DNA from: Streptomyces hygroscopicus
GTDB lineage: Bacteria > Actinomycetota > Actinomycetes > Streptomycetales > Streptomycetaceae
Length of the DNA: 64,000 bases
Direction of reading: 5' to 3'
Assembly: GCA_002021875.1 (NCBI GenBank)
Contig: CP018627.1
Span: forward strand, 9,424,001 to 9,488,000
In this document: positions 20,270 to 28,763 of the stretch, piece by piece
How the letters are laid out: every line of letters begins with the position of its first letter
Numbering within the stretch: position 1 is the stretch's first letter
Translations under genes and position numbers: made by a program
Notes under the pieces: model-generated
Told to the model about the DNA's origin: nothing
The model's input: only the letters and a program-made list of their open reading frames with translations
Database searches by the model: none

Positions 20270-21733
20270 TTAGGCGTCGGCGAGGAGGGGGTCGTACGGG
20301 GTGCCCGTGCGGCGGCCCGCCATGAAGGAGAGGAAGTCGCCCACGAAGGCGCTCCGGCCGTAGGCGCCGTCGGTGGTGGTGAGGTCGCGGTGGAAGGCGG
20401 TGCGGAAGAGGGTCCGGTACTCGTCCGCGTCGATGCTCCCGTTGCCGTCCTTGTCGGTGGCGTCGAAGAGGACCTCGGCAACGCGGATGAGCGCGGGTCC
20501 GGCGAGGGAGGGGACGGCGGTGGCGTACTCCTCGGCGCTGACGCGGCCGTCGCCGTCCGTGTCGAGGGCGGCCTGGAGCTCGCGCCACCAGGCGGCGAAG
20601 GCGTCGTAGAGCCGGGCCTCCTCGGGTTCGTCCAGGTCGAGGCGGGTGGAGAGTTCGCGTGCCATGGCGGCGAGGTCAGGCCAGTCGAGGTGGCCGTCGC
20701 CGGTCTGGTCCAGCACTCGGCGGAAGAACTCCTCCGCCGAGCGTCGGTTCTCTTCTGCGGCTGCCGAAGGTGCCGGGTCGGGGTTGGTGTCGCCGCTCAG
20801 TGGTGTGAGCAGTCGGAGCAGGGCCGATGCCCGCTTCATGCGGGCGCGCAGGGCGGTTACGGTGCGGGCGCGGGGGTCGTCGCTGTCGGGCGAGAGTGAG
20901 AGGGCTTCGATGATGCTTTCGGCGTTGATCCAGCCCTCGGGCAGGAATCGGGCGAGCCCGGCGGCGAGGTAGGCGCCCTGCATGAGGGTTGGGGCGCCGG
21001 GCATCTCGGGCAGGCCGGCCCGGCGCCGGTAGGGCTCGGGGAGCGAGGCGACGGTGATCGCGCCGAGGAGCGGACCGGCGACAGCGCGGCCGGCCGCCCA
21101 CAGTGTCGGCGCGCCGTCGAGCAGCGCAGGGGCGGGCAGGTGGTCGAAGAGCCGGTAGAGGATGACGCGGGCCGCCTCGGTGTTCTCCAGCTCGCTTTCG
21201 ACGACCCGGTCGAAGTATGGCCAGAAGTCGTTCAGGTCCTCGGGGAGTTCTGCGGCGTCGCCGTCGAGCGCGGCGAGGAACGCGCGGTACTCGGCGTACA
21301 TCCGCTCCATCGTGTCCTGGTCGAGCGGCTGGCCGCTCAGCCGGCACATGGTGACGGCGCTCTCGAAGAGGGTGGCGATCACCCAGGCGCGGGTCGCGCG
21401 GTCCATCGCGTCGTAGGCGCGGCCGCGGGAGTCGGAGCCGCTCATACGGGCGTGCAGCCGGTTGAGTCGGGCGGCCTCCCGTTCGCGTACCGCTGGGTCG
21501 GTGCCGAACATGCGCCGCATGCTGAGGAAGGTGTTGCGCAGTCGGCGCCAGGGGTGGGCGACGAAGGTGGAGTTGTCGACGAGGGCGGCGCCGATCTGCG
21601 GGTGAGCGGCCTCCAGTACGGTGGCGCGGATCATGGCCAGGGCCCAGCGCGGGTCGTCGAAGAAGGCGCTGAACTGCGATTTCGGGCCGAACAGGGATGC
21701 CTCGTCGGCCGTTCCCGTGGTTTCGGTGGTCAT
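20270..21733 (-). CDS. MpaB-family (DUF2236) oxygenase with C-terminal EF-hands
   Basis: A 487-residue fusion. Residues about 15-300 match the DUF2236/MpaB family: EAAHPQIGAALVDNSTFVAHP early, then the conserved helices around RATRAWVIATLFESAV. This family includes fungal MpaB, which cleaves prenyl chains oxidatively, and relatives of the haem-dependent latex-clearing protein. Residues about 350-460 hold three EF-hand calcium loops: DQTGDGHLDW, DTDGDGRVSAEEY and DKDGNGSIDADEY. The combination suggests a calcium-regulated oxygenase. Its ATG (21733) overlaps the stop of the prenyltransferase gene (ATGA), so the two are translationally coupled, pointing to an isoprenoid substrate made by the neighbour. 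No signal peptide is seen. Confidence 0.82.
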   Translation of the reverse strand: MTTETTGTADEASLFGPKSQFSAFFDDPRWALAMIRATVLEAAHPQIGAALVDNSTFVAHPWRRLRNTFLSMRRMFGTDPAVREREAARLNRLHARMSGSDSRGRAYDAMDRATRAWVIATLFESAVTMCRLSGQPLDQDTMERMYAEYRAFLAALDGDAAELPEDLNDFWPYFDRVVESELENTEAARVILYRLFDHLPAPALLDGAPTLWAAGRAVAGPLLGAITVASLPEPYRRRAGLPEMPGAPTLMQGAYLAAGLARFLPEGWINAESIIEALSLSPDSDDPRARTVTALRARMKRASALLRLLTPLSGDTNPDPAPSAAAEENRRSAEEFFRRVLDQTGDGHLDWPDLAAMARELSTRLDLDEPEEARLYDAFAAWWRELQAALDTDGDGRVSAEEYATAVPSLAGPALIRVAEVLFDATDKDGNGSIDADEYRTLFRTAFHRDLTTTDGAYGRSAFVGDFLSFMAGRRTGTPYDPLLADA

Positions 21734-22614
21734 GATGGGTCTCCGTTCGTCCGGGTGGGCACGCCGCCGAATCGGCGGTCGCGGCGCCGGTAGGTGTGCA
21801 GGCAGGCGAGGAAGTCGGGAGCCCGGAAGTCCGGCCAGAGCACCTCGGGGAAGACCCACTCGGCGTAGGCGACCTGCCAGAGCATGAAGTTGGAGATGCG
21901 CTGCTCACCGGAGGTGCGGATGACCAGGTCCGCATCGGGGGTGTCGGGGAAAGGCAGGTGGTCCGCGAAGAGCCGCTCGGTCACCTCGTCGGCGGGCGTC
22001 CCGCTGCGGATCAGCGACCTCGCAGCCTCGACGATGTCCCGGCGCCCGCCGTGGTCGAAGGCGACGGTCAGCGTCATCCCCCGGTTGTCGGCGGTCAGCG
22101 TCGCCAAGTCGTCGAAGTCCTGGGCCAGTTCACGGGGGATGCGCGGGTCGGCGACCCCGAGGAAACGGCAGCGGATGCCGCGCGCGAGCAGCAGCGGCGC
22201 ATGCTTGCGCACAACCCGGCGCACCAGACGCATCAGGAATTCGACCTCGGTGCCGGGGCGGTTCCAGTTCTCGGTGGAGAAGGCGTACAGGCTGAGCCAC
22301 TCCACGCCGGCGGACCGGGCCGTCTCGATGACGTCGATGACGGCGGTCACCGCGGCCCGGTGACCCGCCGTGCGGGGAAGCGAACGCCGCTGCGCCCAAC
22401 GGCCGTTGCCGTCCATCACGCAGGCCACGTGCCGAGGCCCCGCACGCGCCGCCCCCTCGTCCCGCCGCTGCCCGCCGGGTCCGCCACCGCACTGTCGCCC
22501 GCCCGGCCGGTCCTCCGTCACCGCGCGTGCGCGCGGGACGCCGTAGTCCGTCACGTCCGGCCCCGCCCCGTCCGGAGCGGCACGACCGGCCGTACCGTGC
22601 TCGGTCACGCCCAC
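21730..22614 (-). CDS. cis-Prenyltransferase (UppS/isoprenyl transferase family)
   Basis: A 294-residue enzyme that adds isopentenyl units in cis to an allylic diphosphate. Motifs include VACVMDGNGRWAQRR with the catalytic Asp of the MDGNGRWA signature, LSLYAFSTENWNRP, DLVIRTSGEQRISNFMLWQ and VFPEVLWPDF. Residues 1-60 are a Gly/Ala/Arg-rich extension, so a later start is possible. Housekeeping UppS lies in a different setting in Streptomyces; the coupling to an EF-hand MpaB-like oxygenase suggests a specialised role. Members of this fold also make unusual short or branched prenyl diphosphates. Which chain length it makes cannot be read from sequence. Confidence 0.85.
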   Translation of the reverse strand: MGVTEHGTAGRAAPDGAGPDVTDYGVPRARAVTEDRPGGRQCGGGPGGQRRDEGAARAGPRHVACVMDGNGRWAQRRSLPRTAGHRAAVTAVIDVIETARSAGVEWLSLYAFSTENWNRPGTEVEFLMRLVRRVVRKHAPLLLARGIRCRFLGVADPRIPRELAQDFDDLATLTADNRGMTLTVAFDHGGRRDIVEAARSLIRSGTPADEVTERLFADHLPFPDTPDADLVIRTSGEQRISNFMLWQVAYAEWVFPEVLWPDFRAPDFLACLHTYRRRDRRFGGVPTRTNGDPS

Positions 22615-22814
22615 CCTGCCTCGCCGCTCCCGCCTCGACCACGCCCCACCGGCGCGTTCCCTCCCGGGAGTCTGACAGCGCGAACGGGCCCTGCCCGGCC
22701 GAACGAGTGGCCGTCACCCTTGACTCGTACGTTCGAATCTGTCCGAGTGCTGGAGCGGCGAACCCGCGCGCAGGTCCTTTCAAAGCCCCAATCGATGCGC
22801 GGGTTGGAGCGTGA

Positions 22815-23013
22815 CCGCATCCAAGAATCCGCGAACTCGCGCGCTTCCAACAGGTCGAAGTCCGACAAGCGCCCCGCCAACTGGCAGCCCCCGCTCGCCG
22901 GCTACCGCTGCGTCTACGGCCGCGCCTGGATCTCGGTGAAGCACGTGTACGGACCGGCCGTGGATCCGGCGGAGCGCTCGGCGCTGGAGGGCATGCTCGC
23001 CACCTGCGCGTGA
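22815..23013 (+). pseudogene. C-terminal remnant of a DUF1524 HNH-type nuclease
   Basis: The frame ending at TGA 23011-23013 encodes NRSKSDKRPANWQPPLAGYR, then CVYGRAWISVKHVYG and SAEKSAL-like AERSALEGMLATCA. This is the typical end of secreted Streptomyces HNH nucleases of the DUF1524 (GmrSD C-terminal) family, after the catalytic site. The N-terminal three quarters, including the HNH motif and signal peptide, are missing. The left limit is approximate. Confidence 0.65.
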
Positions 23014-23122
23014 CGACGTCAGCCCCTGGCACGTCGAGTGGTGGCGTTCATCGCTCGCATGCCGAGCGCGAGCCGGAGGCCGGCCGGTAGATCCGCCGCC
23101 ACTTCGCCGTGGTGTCCGGGCG

Positions 23123-23203
23123 GTGAGCGGCATCGAGGTCACCGGCCTGACCAAGCACCACTCACGGCGCGTCGGCCGTCACCGACGTGCCGGGACAGCA
23201 CAC
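23123..23203 (+). pseudogene. Possible N-terminal stub of an ABC transporter ATPase
   Basis: GTG 23123 begins VSGIEVTGLTKHH. After a one-base shift the sequence continues GASAVTDVP, as at the start of ABC ATPases, then is lost before any Walker motif. Very short, so the identification is tentative. Confidence 0.35.
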
Positions 23204-23358
23204 CTAGCGGGCATCAGCGCCATCCGGGGCACAGGGCTGTGCGTTTCCGCCAGAGCGCAGTGACGGACTTGCGGGGCTGCCGCAGACACAACCCGGTGAA
23301 CGGGGTCGTTCAGGACGACTCCTGATGTCGTGTGCATACCGGCCGCAGCAGTGTGCCT

Positions 23359-24171
23359 TCAGCCGTTGTGGAGCGGCTCTTTCCCCAGCTCGAAGACCCG
23401 CTTCTTCACCGCGTCAGATGCCTTGGCCAGCGAGCCGGAGTCGAAGGGGGGCTGTGGGTCGTACTCGATCCACAGCTGAATCGCCTGGGCGGTCACTTCG
23501 TCGGTCAGCAAGGCCGCCAGAGTGAGGGCCATGTCGATGCCGGAGGATACGCCGGCCGAGGTGATGACCCTGCCCTGCCGGACCGTACGTTGCGGGGTGT
23601 AGACAGCGCCGTACGACGCCAGCGCTTCCGCCCCGCTCCAGTGGGTGGTGGCGGTCAGGCCCTTCAGCAGGCCTGCGGCGCCCAGCACCAGGGACCCGGT
23701 GCAGACCGAGGTGGTGAACCGGGTGCGGCCGTGCACGCGGCGCACCCAAGCGAGGAAATCGGCATCGGCCACCATGGCCTCGACGCTGCCCCCGCCCGGG
23801 ATCAGCAGGACGTCACAGTGCTCCACCTCGGAGTACGCGGCCGGGGCGTACGTCGGCAGGGACCCCAGCGCATCCTTCACCGGGCCCTTCTCGGCCCCGA
23901 CGAACCGTACGGAGGCGCCGGGCATGTAGGCGAGGACTTCGTAGGGGCCGACCACGTCGAGCGGCTCGTAGTCGTCGTAGAGCGGGATCACGATGTCCAT
24001 GGCGGCTTCCTCTTTCCCGGATGACCCCACGGTGCGAATGTCGGATTGCGGCGCGGACGCTGCCGCTGCACTGGCGGCGAGCGGCAGCGCAGCCGCAGCG
24101 GCCATGCCGGTCCCGAGGACAGTGCGCCTGGACACGGCGGCTGTTCGAGCGCGCTTGGGTTTGCTTGTCAT
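23359..24171 (-). CDS. Tat-exported DJ-1/PfpI family protein
   Basis: A 270-residue protein with a twin-arginine signal (SRRTVLGTGMAAAAALPLA, about residues 14-32), so it is probably exported folded. The mature part (about 58-255) is a DJ-1/PfpI glutamine-amidotransferase-like domain: DIVIPLYDDYEPLDVVGPYE, LLIPGGG and the nucleophile-elbow Cys in TSVCTGSLVLGAAGLL. The branch resembles isonitrile hydratase (InhA) and AraC-associated ThiJ proteins. An export signal on this family is uncommon but known in Streptomyces. The gene is flanked by remnants on both sides and has no clear operon partner. The substrate is unknown. Confidence 0.85.
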   Translation of the reverse strand: MTSKPKRARTAAVSRRTVLGTGMAAAAALPLAASAAAASAPQSDIRTVGSSGKEEAAMDIVIPLYDDYEPLDVVGPYEVLAYMPGASVRFVGAEKGPVKDALGSLPTYAPAAYSEVEHCDVLLIPGGGSVEAMVADADFLAWVRRVHGRTRFTTSVCTGSLVLGAAGLLKGLTATTHWSGAEALASYGAVYTPQRTVRQGRVITSAGVSSGIDMALTLAALLTDEVTAQAIQLWIEYDPQPPFDSGSLAKASDAVKKRVFELGKEPLHNG

Positions 24172-24374
24172 GGCTAGATAGTCGGCCGCGGCCCCACGTC
24201 AGTTCCCGTACGCACCTGGCTGAGCCCTCGGATCCCAAGCCAGAGGAGAGAACCACCCGCTTAATGGCGGAATGGGCGATTAGGGGGTGCTCAGCGGGGT
24301 GGGTAAGTCGGTGACCAACTGGATCATCCAGAAAATTGACCGAATAGGAACCAGTGGGGGGTGCCTCCACTCGG

Positions 24375-24721
24375 AGCCCGTGCCTGCCGTGGAAGATCTT
24401 CCGGGCCAGGGAGTGGCGGCCCTCCTGGAGGTTGGCCTGGCTCTTGATCTGCCGCCGGTAGCCGGGCTCGTCCGTGAGACGCAGGATGTGCGGGGTCTTG
24501 GAGATCCGCCTGTAGTGGGCGATCGCGTCGCCAAGCGGGGTGGGGCGGCCGTCCCGGGAGAGCATGCGGATGACGTCGTGGGCGCGGACGGTGCCGGTGT
24601 GGATAGAGCCGATGATCCGCGGGATGTCCTCCCAGTGGCGTTCGATCCACGCGAGGTCGACCCGGCCTCGGGCCGTGTCCTGGAAGGCGCCGTAGTCGTG
24701 AAGGGTGTCCGTATTGCAGTA
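24375..24721 (-). pseudogene. Tn3-family transposase fragment
   Basis: One frame gives a continuous match to the C-terminal half of Tn3-family transposases of actinobacteria: DYGAFQDTARGRVDLAWIE, DIPRIIGSIHTGTVRAHDVI, then SQANLQEGRHSLARKIFHG. It is cut on the right by a second transposase gene and degenerates on the left after GRHGLR. No terminal inverted repeat or resolvase is seen nearby. Confidence 0.8.
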
Positions 24722-24775
24722 CGGTGGTTGACCTGGTGTTTTGTGATCGCCTGAGTATGGGCATGAGCGCTGATT

Positions 24776-25765
24776 GTGGGTCTGCGACTGCTCTACCTGA
24801 TCTTCTGCCGCCTGCTGGGCTGCTTCCTTTTGCTGGGCCGCTCGACCGCCGTGAACAACGCCGAGATCCTTGCCCTTCGTCATGAGGTCGCTGTGCTGCG
24901 TCGGAAGGTAGGGCGGTCGCGGCTCTCGTGGGCTGATCGTGCCGTGCTCTCCGCTCTCGCACGGCACCTGCCGTCCGTCTTGCGCTGTCATCGGCTGGTC
25001 ACTCCGGGCACGCTGCTGACCTGGCACCGCCGTCTGGTGCGCTGGAAGTGGCGCCGGACAACGGTCGGCCCTGGCCGTCCACTGTTGCAGGAAGAGACAG
25101 TCGCGCTCATCCAGCGTCTAACGCGAGAGAACCCGGCCTGGGGGTACGTCAGGATCCAAGGTGAGCTGCGACGGCTTGGCCATCGGGTTGCCGCCGCTAC
25201 GATCCCGCGTGTCCTGCGCCGTTCCGGTCTACCGCCCGCGCCGCAGCGCGCAAGTCAGCAGACCTGGCGCTCCTTCGTCCGTTCACAGGCCCACACGCTG
25301 CTCGCCGGTGACTTCATGCATGTGGACACCGTCTTCCTCAAGCGTGTTCATGTCTTCTTCGTCATGGAGGTCGCCACCCGGCGCGTCCATGTCCTGGGTG
25401 TCACCGCCCACCCGAGCAGCGCATTGGTCACCCAACTCGCCCGCAACCTGGTCATGGACCTCGGGGAGAGGGCTGGGTGCTTCCGGTTCCTCATCCGGGA
25501 CCGGGACAGCAAGTTCACTGCCGCGTTCGACACTGGCGAACGACACCTGCGTACGGTCCTCACCGTATACGCCGAGCACTACAACGCCGGACGAGCCCAC
25601 CGCAGCCTGGGCCTACGTGCCCCAGTCGACGACCCGAACATCATCCCCCTACCTGCTGGCGCAGTCAGGCGCCGACAGGTACTTGGTGGACTGCTCAACG
25701 AGTACCACACCACGCCACTCCGACTGCCTCACCATCTACAGGGAAGGCCCAGCTCAGCAGCCTGA
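24776..25765 (+). pseudogene. IS transposase (integrase-core DDE) with internal deletion
   Basis: A 329-residue open frame of the IS3/IS481-like integrase-core family. N-terminal part: NNAEILALRHEVAVLRRKV. Catalytic core: LLAGDFMHVDTVFLKR (first Asp), then FLIRDRDSKFTAAFD (second Asp). It then jumps directly to TGERHLRTVLTVYAEHYNAG. Intact relatives have about 35-40 residues between these points, including the catalytic Glu and the NAFAERWVRT motif. The frame survives, but the catalytic triad is incomplete, so it is almost certainly inactive. It interrupts the Tn3 fragment. Confidence 0.85.
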
Positions 25766-25796
25766 TCGGAATATTGACACCCTTCAGGCATGAACG

Positions 25797-25940
25797 GTGG
25801 GTCTGGTGGCCCGCCGCGTCGTAGCCGTAGGTCGTGGTGCGGCCGTTCACGGTCTCCGCGACCAGGCGGCCCAAGCGGTCGCGTTCCAGTACCAGTTCGG
25901 CATCCGCGTTTGTGGCGTGGATGAGGGCGCCGTGGGCGTT
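25797..25940 (-). pseudogene. RHS/YD-repeat protein fragment
   Basis: About 48 codons encode one YD-repeat unit (ELVLERDRLGRLVAETVNG, TTTYGYDAAGH), typical of RHS polymorphic-toxin or wall-associated proteins. It is fused in frame to the truncated transposase on its right and ends at the neighbouring IS on its left. It marks a former RHS gene that was broken by insertions. Confidence 0.65.
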
Positions 25941-26652
25941 GACCAGGTTCTTCGCCGCCTGTGTTACCCAGGAGGTGGTCGGGTGTTCGATGGCGCCCAG
26001 GATCCGGATGCGGCGGCTGCTGTGCTCGATCACCACGAGTACGTACATCCGCGCGCCGGACAAGGTGACCGTCTCAAAGAAGTCACAGGCCAGGAGGGCG
26101 TCGGCTTGGGAGGGCAGGAAGCCGACCCACGTGCTGGAGCTCCGGCCGGGCGCCGGATCGACGCCGGATTCCTTGAGGATCTTCCAGACGGTCGAGGCGG
26201 CCACCTTCACTCCCAGCACGAGCAGTTCGCCGTGCAGACGCCTGTAGCCCCAGTTCGGATTCTCTCTCGCCAGGGGCAGTACCAGAATCCGGATGGAGCG
26301 CACGGTACGAGGCCGACCGGGTCGCTTGGGCCGTGATACGGCGGCATGCTGGCGTCTTGCGAGGCCCGCGATGCCAGCGCAGCACCGTGCCAGGACGTAC
26401 GAGCAGTCGCAGACGCCGCAGGGTAGGCAACGGCATCCGGTGCAGCAGCGCCGCCAGGAACGCCCGATCGCTCGAAGTGAACCGTAGTCGGGCACCACCG
26501 AGTTGGCGTTCGAGCACCGTGATCTGATGACGGAGAGCCAGGATCTCCGCATCATTGTCCCGGTCGCTCATCGGCAGCAGCCGCAGCGGACGCAGCGGAC
26601 GCAGCAGCGCGAACGCGTTGGTCGCGCCCAGGTGGGCCAGTCGCAGTAGCAC
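25941..26652 (-). pseudogene. Truncated, frameshifted IS transposase (integrase-core type)
   Basis: The gene starts MLLRLAHLGATNAFALL with NDAEILALRHQITVLERQL, changes frame near 26370, continues with NPNWGYRRLHGELLVLGVKV and LLACDFFETVTLSGARMYV, and stops matching after TQAAKNLV. The second and third catalytic residues are absent. Its right end abuts the 3' end of the histidine kinase gene. Confidence 0.8.
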
Positions 26653-26696
26653 GGTCGATCATCATGACGCGTGAGCCACCGACTACGCGAGAGCGC

Positions 26697-27950
26697 CTAT
26701 CCGAGCGGCGAGGCCGACGACCGCCGGTCCCGATACAGGCATCCGGCCAGTGCGGATGACATTCTCGGCAAGCACAGGGTCGGGAATTCGGCGCAGATGG
26801 TGAGGCCGCCACCCAAGGGATTGGGGTGGGCGGTGAGGATCCCGTGATGTGTGTGGGTGACGGCGCGGGCGACGGTGAGGCCGAGACCGGATCCGGTGCG
26901 GTGGGAGTCAACCCCTCGGTGGAAGGGTTCGAAGAGGGCCGGAATGTCGTGCGCGTTCACAAGGGGGCCTGTGTTGCGTACCTCGATCCAGGAGCGGCCG
27001 TTCGCAGTGCCGGTCGTGACGTGGACGGTGCCACCGGAGTGGTTGTGGCGGATGGCGTTGATCACGAGGTTGAGGACCAATTGGTCCAGGAGGGTGGCGT
27101 CGCCAGTGACCGGAGCGGGGCCCAGTTTGGTCTGGAGGGCCACCTTCAGGTATTCGACCTCGTCGCGAACGTCGGCGAGGGCGGTACGGACGTGATCGGC
27201 GAGGTCGCTTTCGCGCACGTGGGCGAGGCCGCTCTCGCCGCGGGCGAGAGCGAGGAGAGAGGCGATGAGACGTTCGCTGCGTTCGGTGGCGGCCAGAGCG
27301 CGACGGAGGGCAGGTTCGAGGTCGTCGGGAACGCGGTGCTGGGCGAGGGGGATTTCCAGGGCGGTGCGGGTGATCGTGAGGGGTGTGCGCAGTTCGTGGG
27401 AGGCGAGGGCGGTGAAGTCGCGTTGAGCGGTGAAGGAGCGTTCCAGGCGGTCCAGCATGGTGTCAAAGGTGTCGCCGAGTTTTTTGACCTCATCGTGGGG
27501 TCCGGTGAGGGCGAGGCGGTCGTAGAGATTGGTTTCGCCGATGTATTGGGCGGCCTCTGTGACTTGAGTGATGCGGGTGAGGGAGCGGCGGGCGATCCAC
27601 CAGCCGGCGAGGAGGGACAGTGCGGCGATGACCACAATAAGGAGTGCGGAGCGGGCGAGGAGCTCCCGCATCACGGTGTTCCGGAACGCCTCGAAGGCTT
27701 GAGAGGGCACGGATGGCCACGGGGCGGGCGGCAGTTGTGAAGGAGTGGGCGGAGAGCCGGTCGTAGGGGGCTGCGGCTCGGCGGGGAGGGTGGGGACGAC
27801 GGCGAGCAGGGAGCGATTGGCGTTGAGGAGATCGCGGACGCTGAGCCAGTTGAGTGTGAGCAGGACGAGGCTGCCGCTGGCGAGGACGGCCGTGTTCGAG
27901 AGTGTGAGGCGGGCGCCGATGGTGAGTCTGCCCCGTTGGTTGCGGGTCAC
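26697..27950 (-). CDS. Two-component sensor histidine kinase
   Basis: A 417-residue membrane kinase. Transmembrane segments lie at about 20-40 and 100-122, bounding a Pro-rich extracellular loop of about 55 residues. A HAMP linker follows, then the dimerisation helix with phospho-acceptor His in LASHELRTPLTITRTALEI, N-box LVLNLVINAIRHNHSGG and the ATP lid GSGLGLTVARAVTHTHHG. It starts at GTG 27950, overlapping the response-regulator stop (GTGA). The last 20 or so residues (after FPTLCLPRM) are atypical and run towards the IS remnant, so the original 3' end may have been replaced. The target genes are probably the adjacent lipoprotein/ABC operon, now deleted in part. Confidence 0.9.
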   Translation of the reverse strand: MTRNQRGRLTIGARLTLSNTAVLASGSLVLLTLNWLSVRDLLNANRSLLAVVPTLPAEPQPPTTGSPPTPSQLPPAPWPSVPSQAFEAFRNTVMRELLARSALLIVVIAALSLLAGWWIARRSLTRITQVTEAAQYIGETNLYDRLALTGPHDEVKKLGDTFDTMLDRLERSFTAQRDFTALASHELRTPLTITRTALEIPLAQHRVPDDLEPALRRALAATERSERLIASLLALARGESGLAHVRESDLADHVRTALADVRDEVEYLKVALQTKLGPAPVTGDATLLDQLVLNLVINAIRHNHSGGTVHVTTGTANGRSWIEVRNTGPLVNAHDIPALFEPFHRGVDSHRTGSGLGLTVARAVTHTHHGILTAHPNPLGGGLTICAEFPTLCLPRMSSALAGCLYRDRRSSASPLG

Positions 27951-28597
27951 AGGCGATACCCGAAGCCGGGGACCGTCTCGATCAGGGGTGGGGTGCCGAG
28001 TTTGCGGCGTAGCTGGTGGACGGTGACCTTCACGGCGCTGCGAGATTCGGGTGGGGTGTCCCAGACGGCGTTGAGGAGGTCGGTGGCGCTGAGGATGCCG
28101 CCGTCGGCTTCGAGGAGAGCCTCAAGGATTCCGAATTCCTTCGGGGTCACGGCCAGGAAGCGACCGTCGCGTTCGGCCAGGCGCCGGACAGTGTCGAGAC
28201 GGACACCGTGGCGTTCCAGGACGGTGGGGGCGCCGGAGGGGCCACGGCGGGCCAGCGCGTGCAGGCGGGCGATGAGTTCGAGGTAGGCGAAGGGTTTGGA
28301 CAGGTAGTCGTCGGCGCCCTGGCCGAGGCCGTCGACGATGTCGTCAAGGGTTCCAGCGGCAGTGAGCATGAGGATCCGGGCCGGGTAGCCGCTGGTGGCG
28401 AGGGTGCGGCAGACAGCGTCCCCGCTCATCACGGGCAGGTCCCGGTCGAGCATGATCACGTTGTAGTCGGTTGCCGCGGTCATCTGCAGCGCGGTGGATC
28501 CGTCGTGGGCGATGTGGGCTTCTATGCCCTCGCCGCGCAGCCCGTCCGCGATCATCTCGGCGAGTTCCTTCTCGTCCTCCACCACCAGCACCCGCAT
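27947..28597 (-). CDS. OmpR/PhoB-type response regulator
   Basis: A 216-residue regulator. The receiver domain (about 1-115) shows acidic pocket VVEDEKE, phospho-acceptor Asp in IMLDRDLPVMSG and the conserved Lys in DDYLSKPFAYLEL. The C-terminal winged helix (about 125-215) ends VTVHQLRRKLGTPPLIETV. I chose ATG 28597, which has AAGGAG eight bases upstream, over the open frame to 28678. It is cotranscribed with the kinase gene downstream by overlap. It is divergent from the lipoprotein gene; an inverted repeat at 28654-28682 between them is a plausible binding site. Confidence 0.92.
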   Translation of the reverse strand: MRVLVVEDEKELAEMIADGLRGEGIEAHIAHDGSTALQMTAATDYNVIMLDRDLPVMSGDAVCRTLATSGYPARILMLTAAGTLDDIVDGLGQGADDYLSKPFAYLELIARLHALARRGPSGAPTVLERHGVRLDTVRRLAERDGRFLAVTPKEFGILEALLEADGGILSATDLLNAVWDTPPESRSAVKVTVHQLRRKLGTPPLIETVPGFGYRL

Positions 28598-28653
28598 CCG
28601 CGCCGCTCCTTCTCGTCGGGGTTGCCACTCGTGTCCCATTGTGGCCGGGCCGT

Positions 28654-28682
28654 GGTTATGCGCGGGTTGGCGCACCATAACC
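28654..28682. promoter_or_regulatory. Inverted repeat between response regulator and lipoprotein genes
   Basis: GGTTATG at 28654-28660 and CATAACC at 28676-28682 form perfect 7-base arms around a GC-rich centre that is itself partly symmetrical. A third GTAACC-like half site follows at about 28688-28693. Its position between divergent genes makes it a candidate operator for the two-component regulator. Confidence 0.5.
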
Positions 28683-28763
28683 GGCGCGTAACCACGGGGG
28701 GCGTACCTCTAGTGACTGCCGGGATGCCAGTGGGGCGCCCTGCGGGGCCGAGGGAGGACCTTG

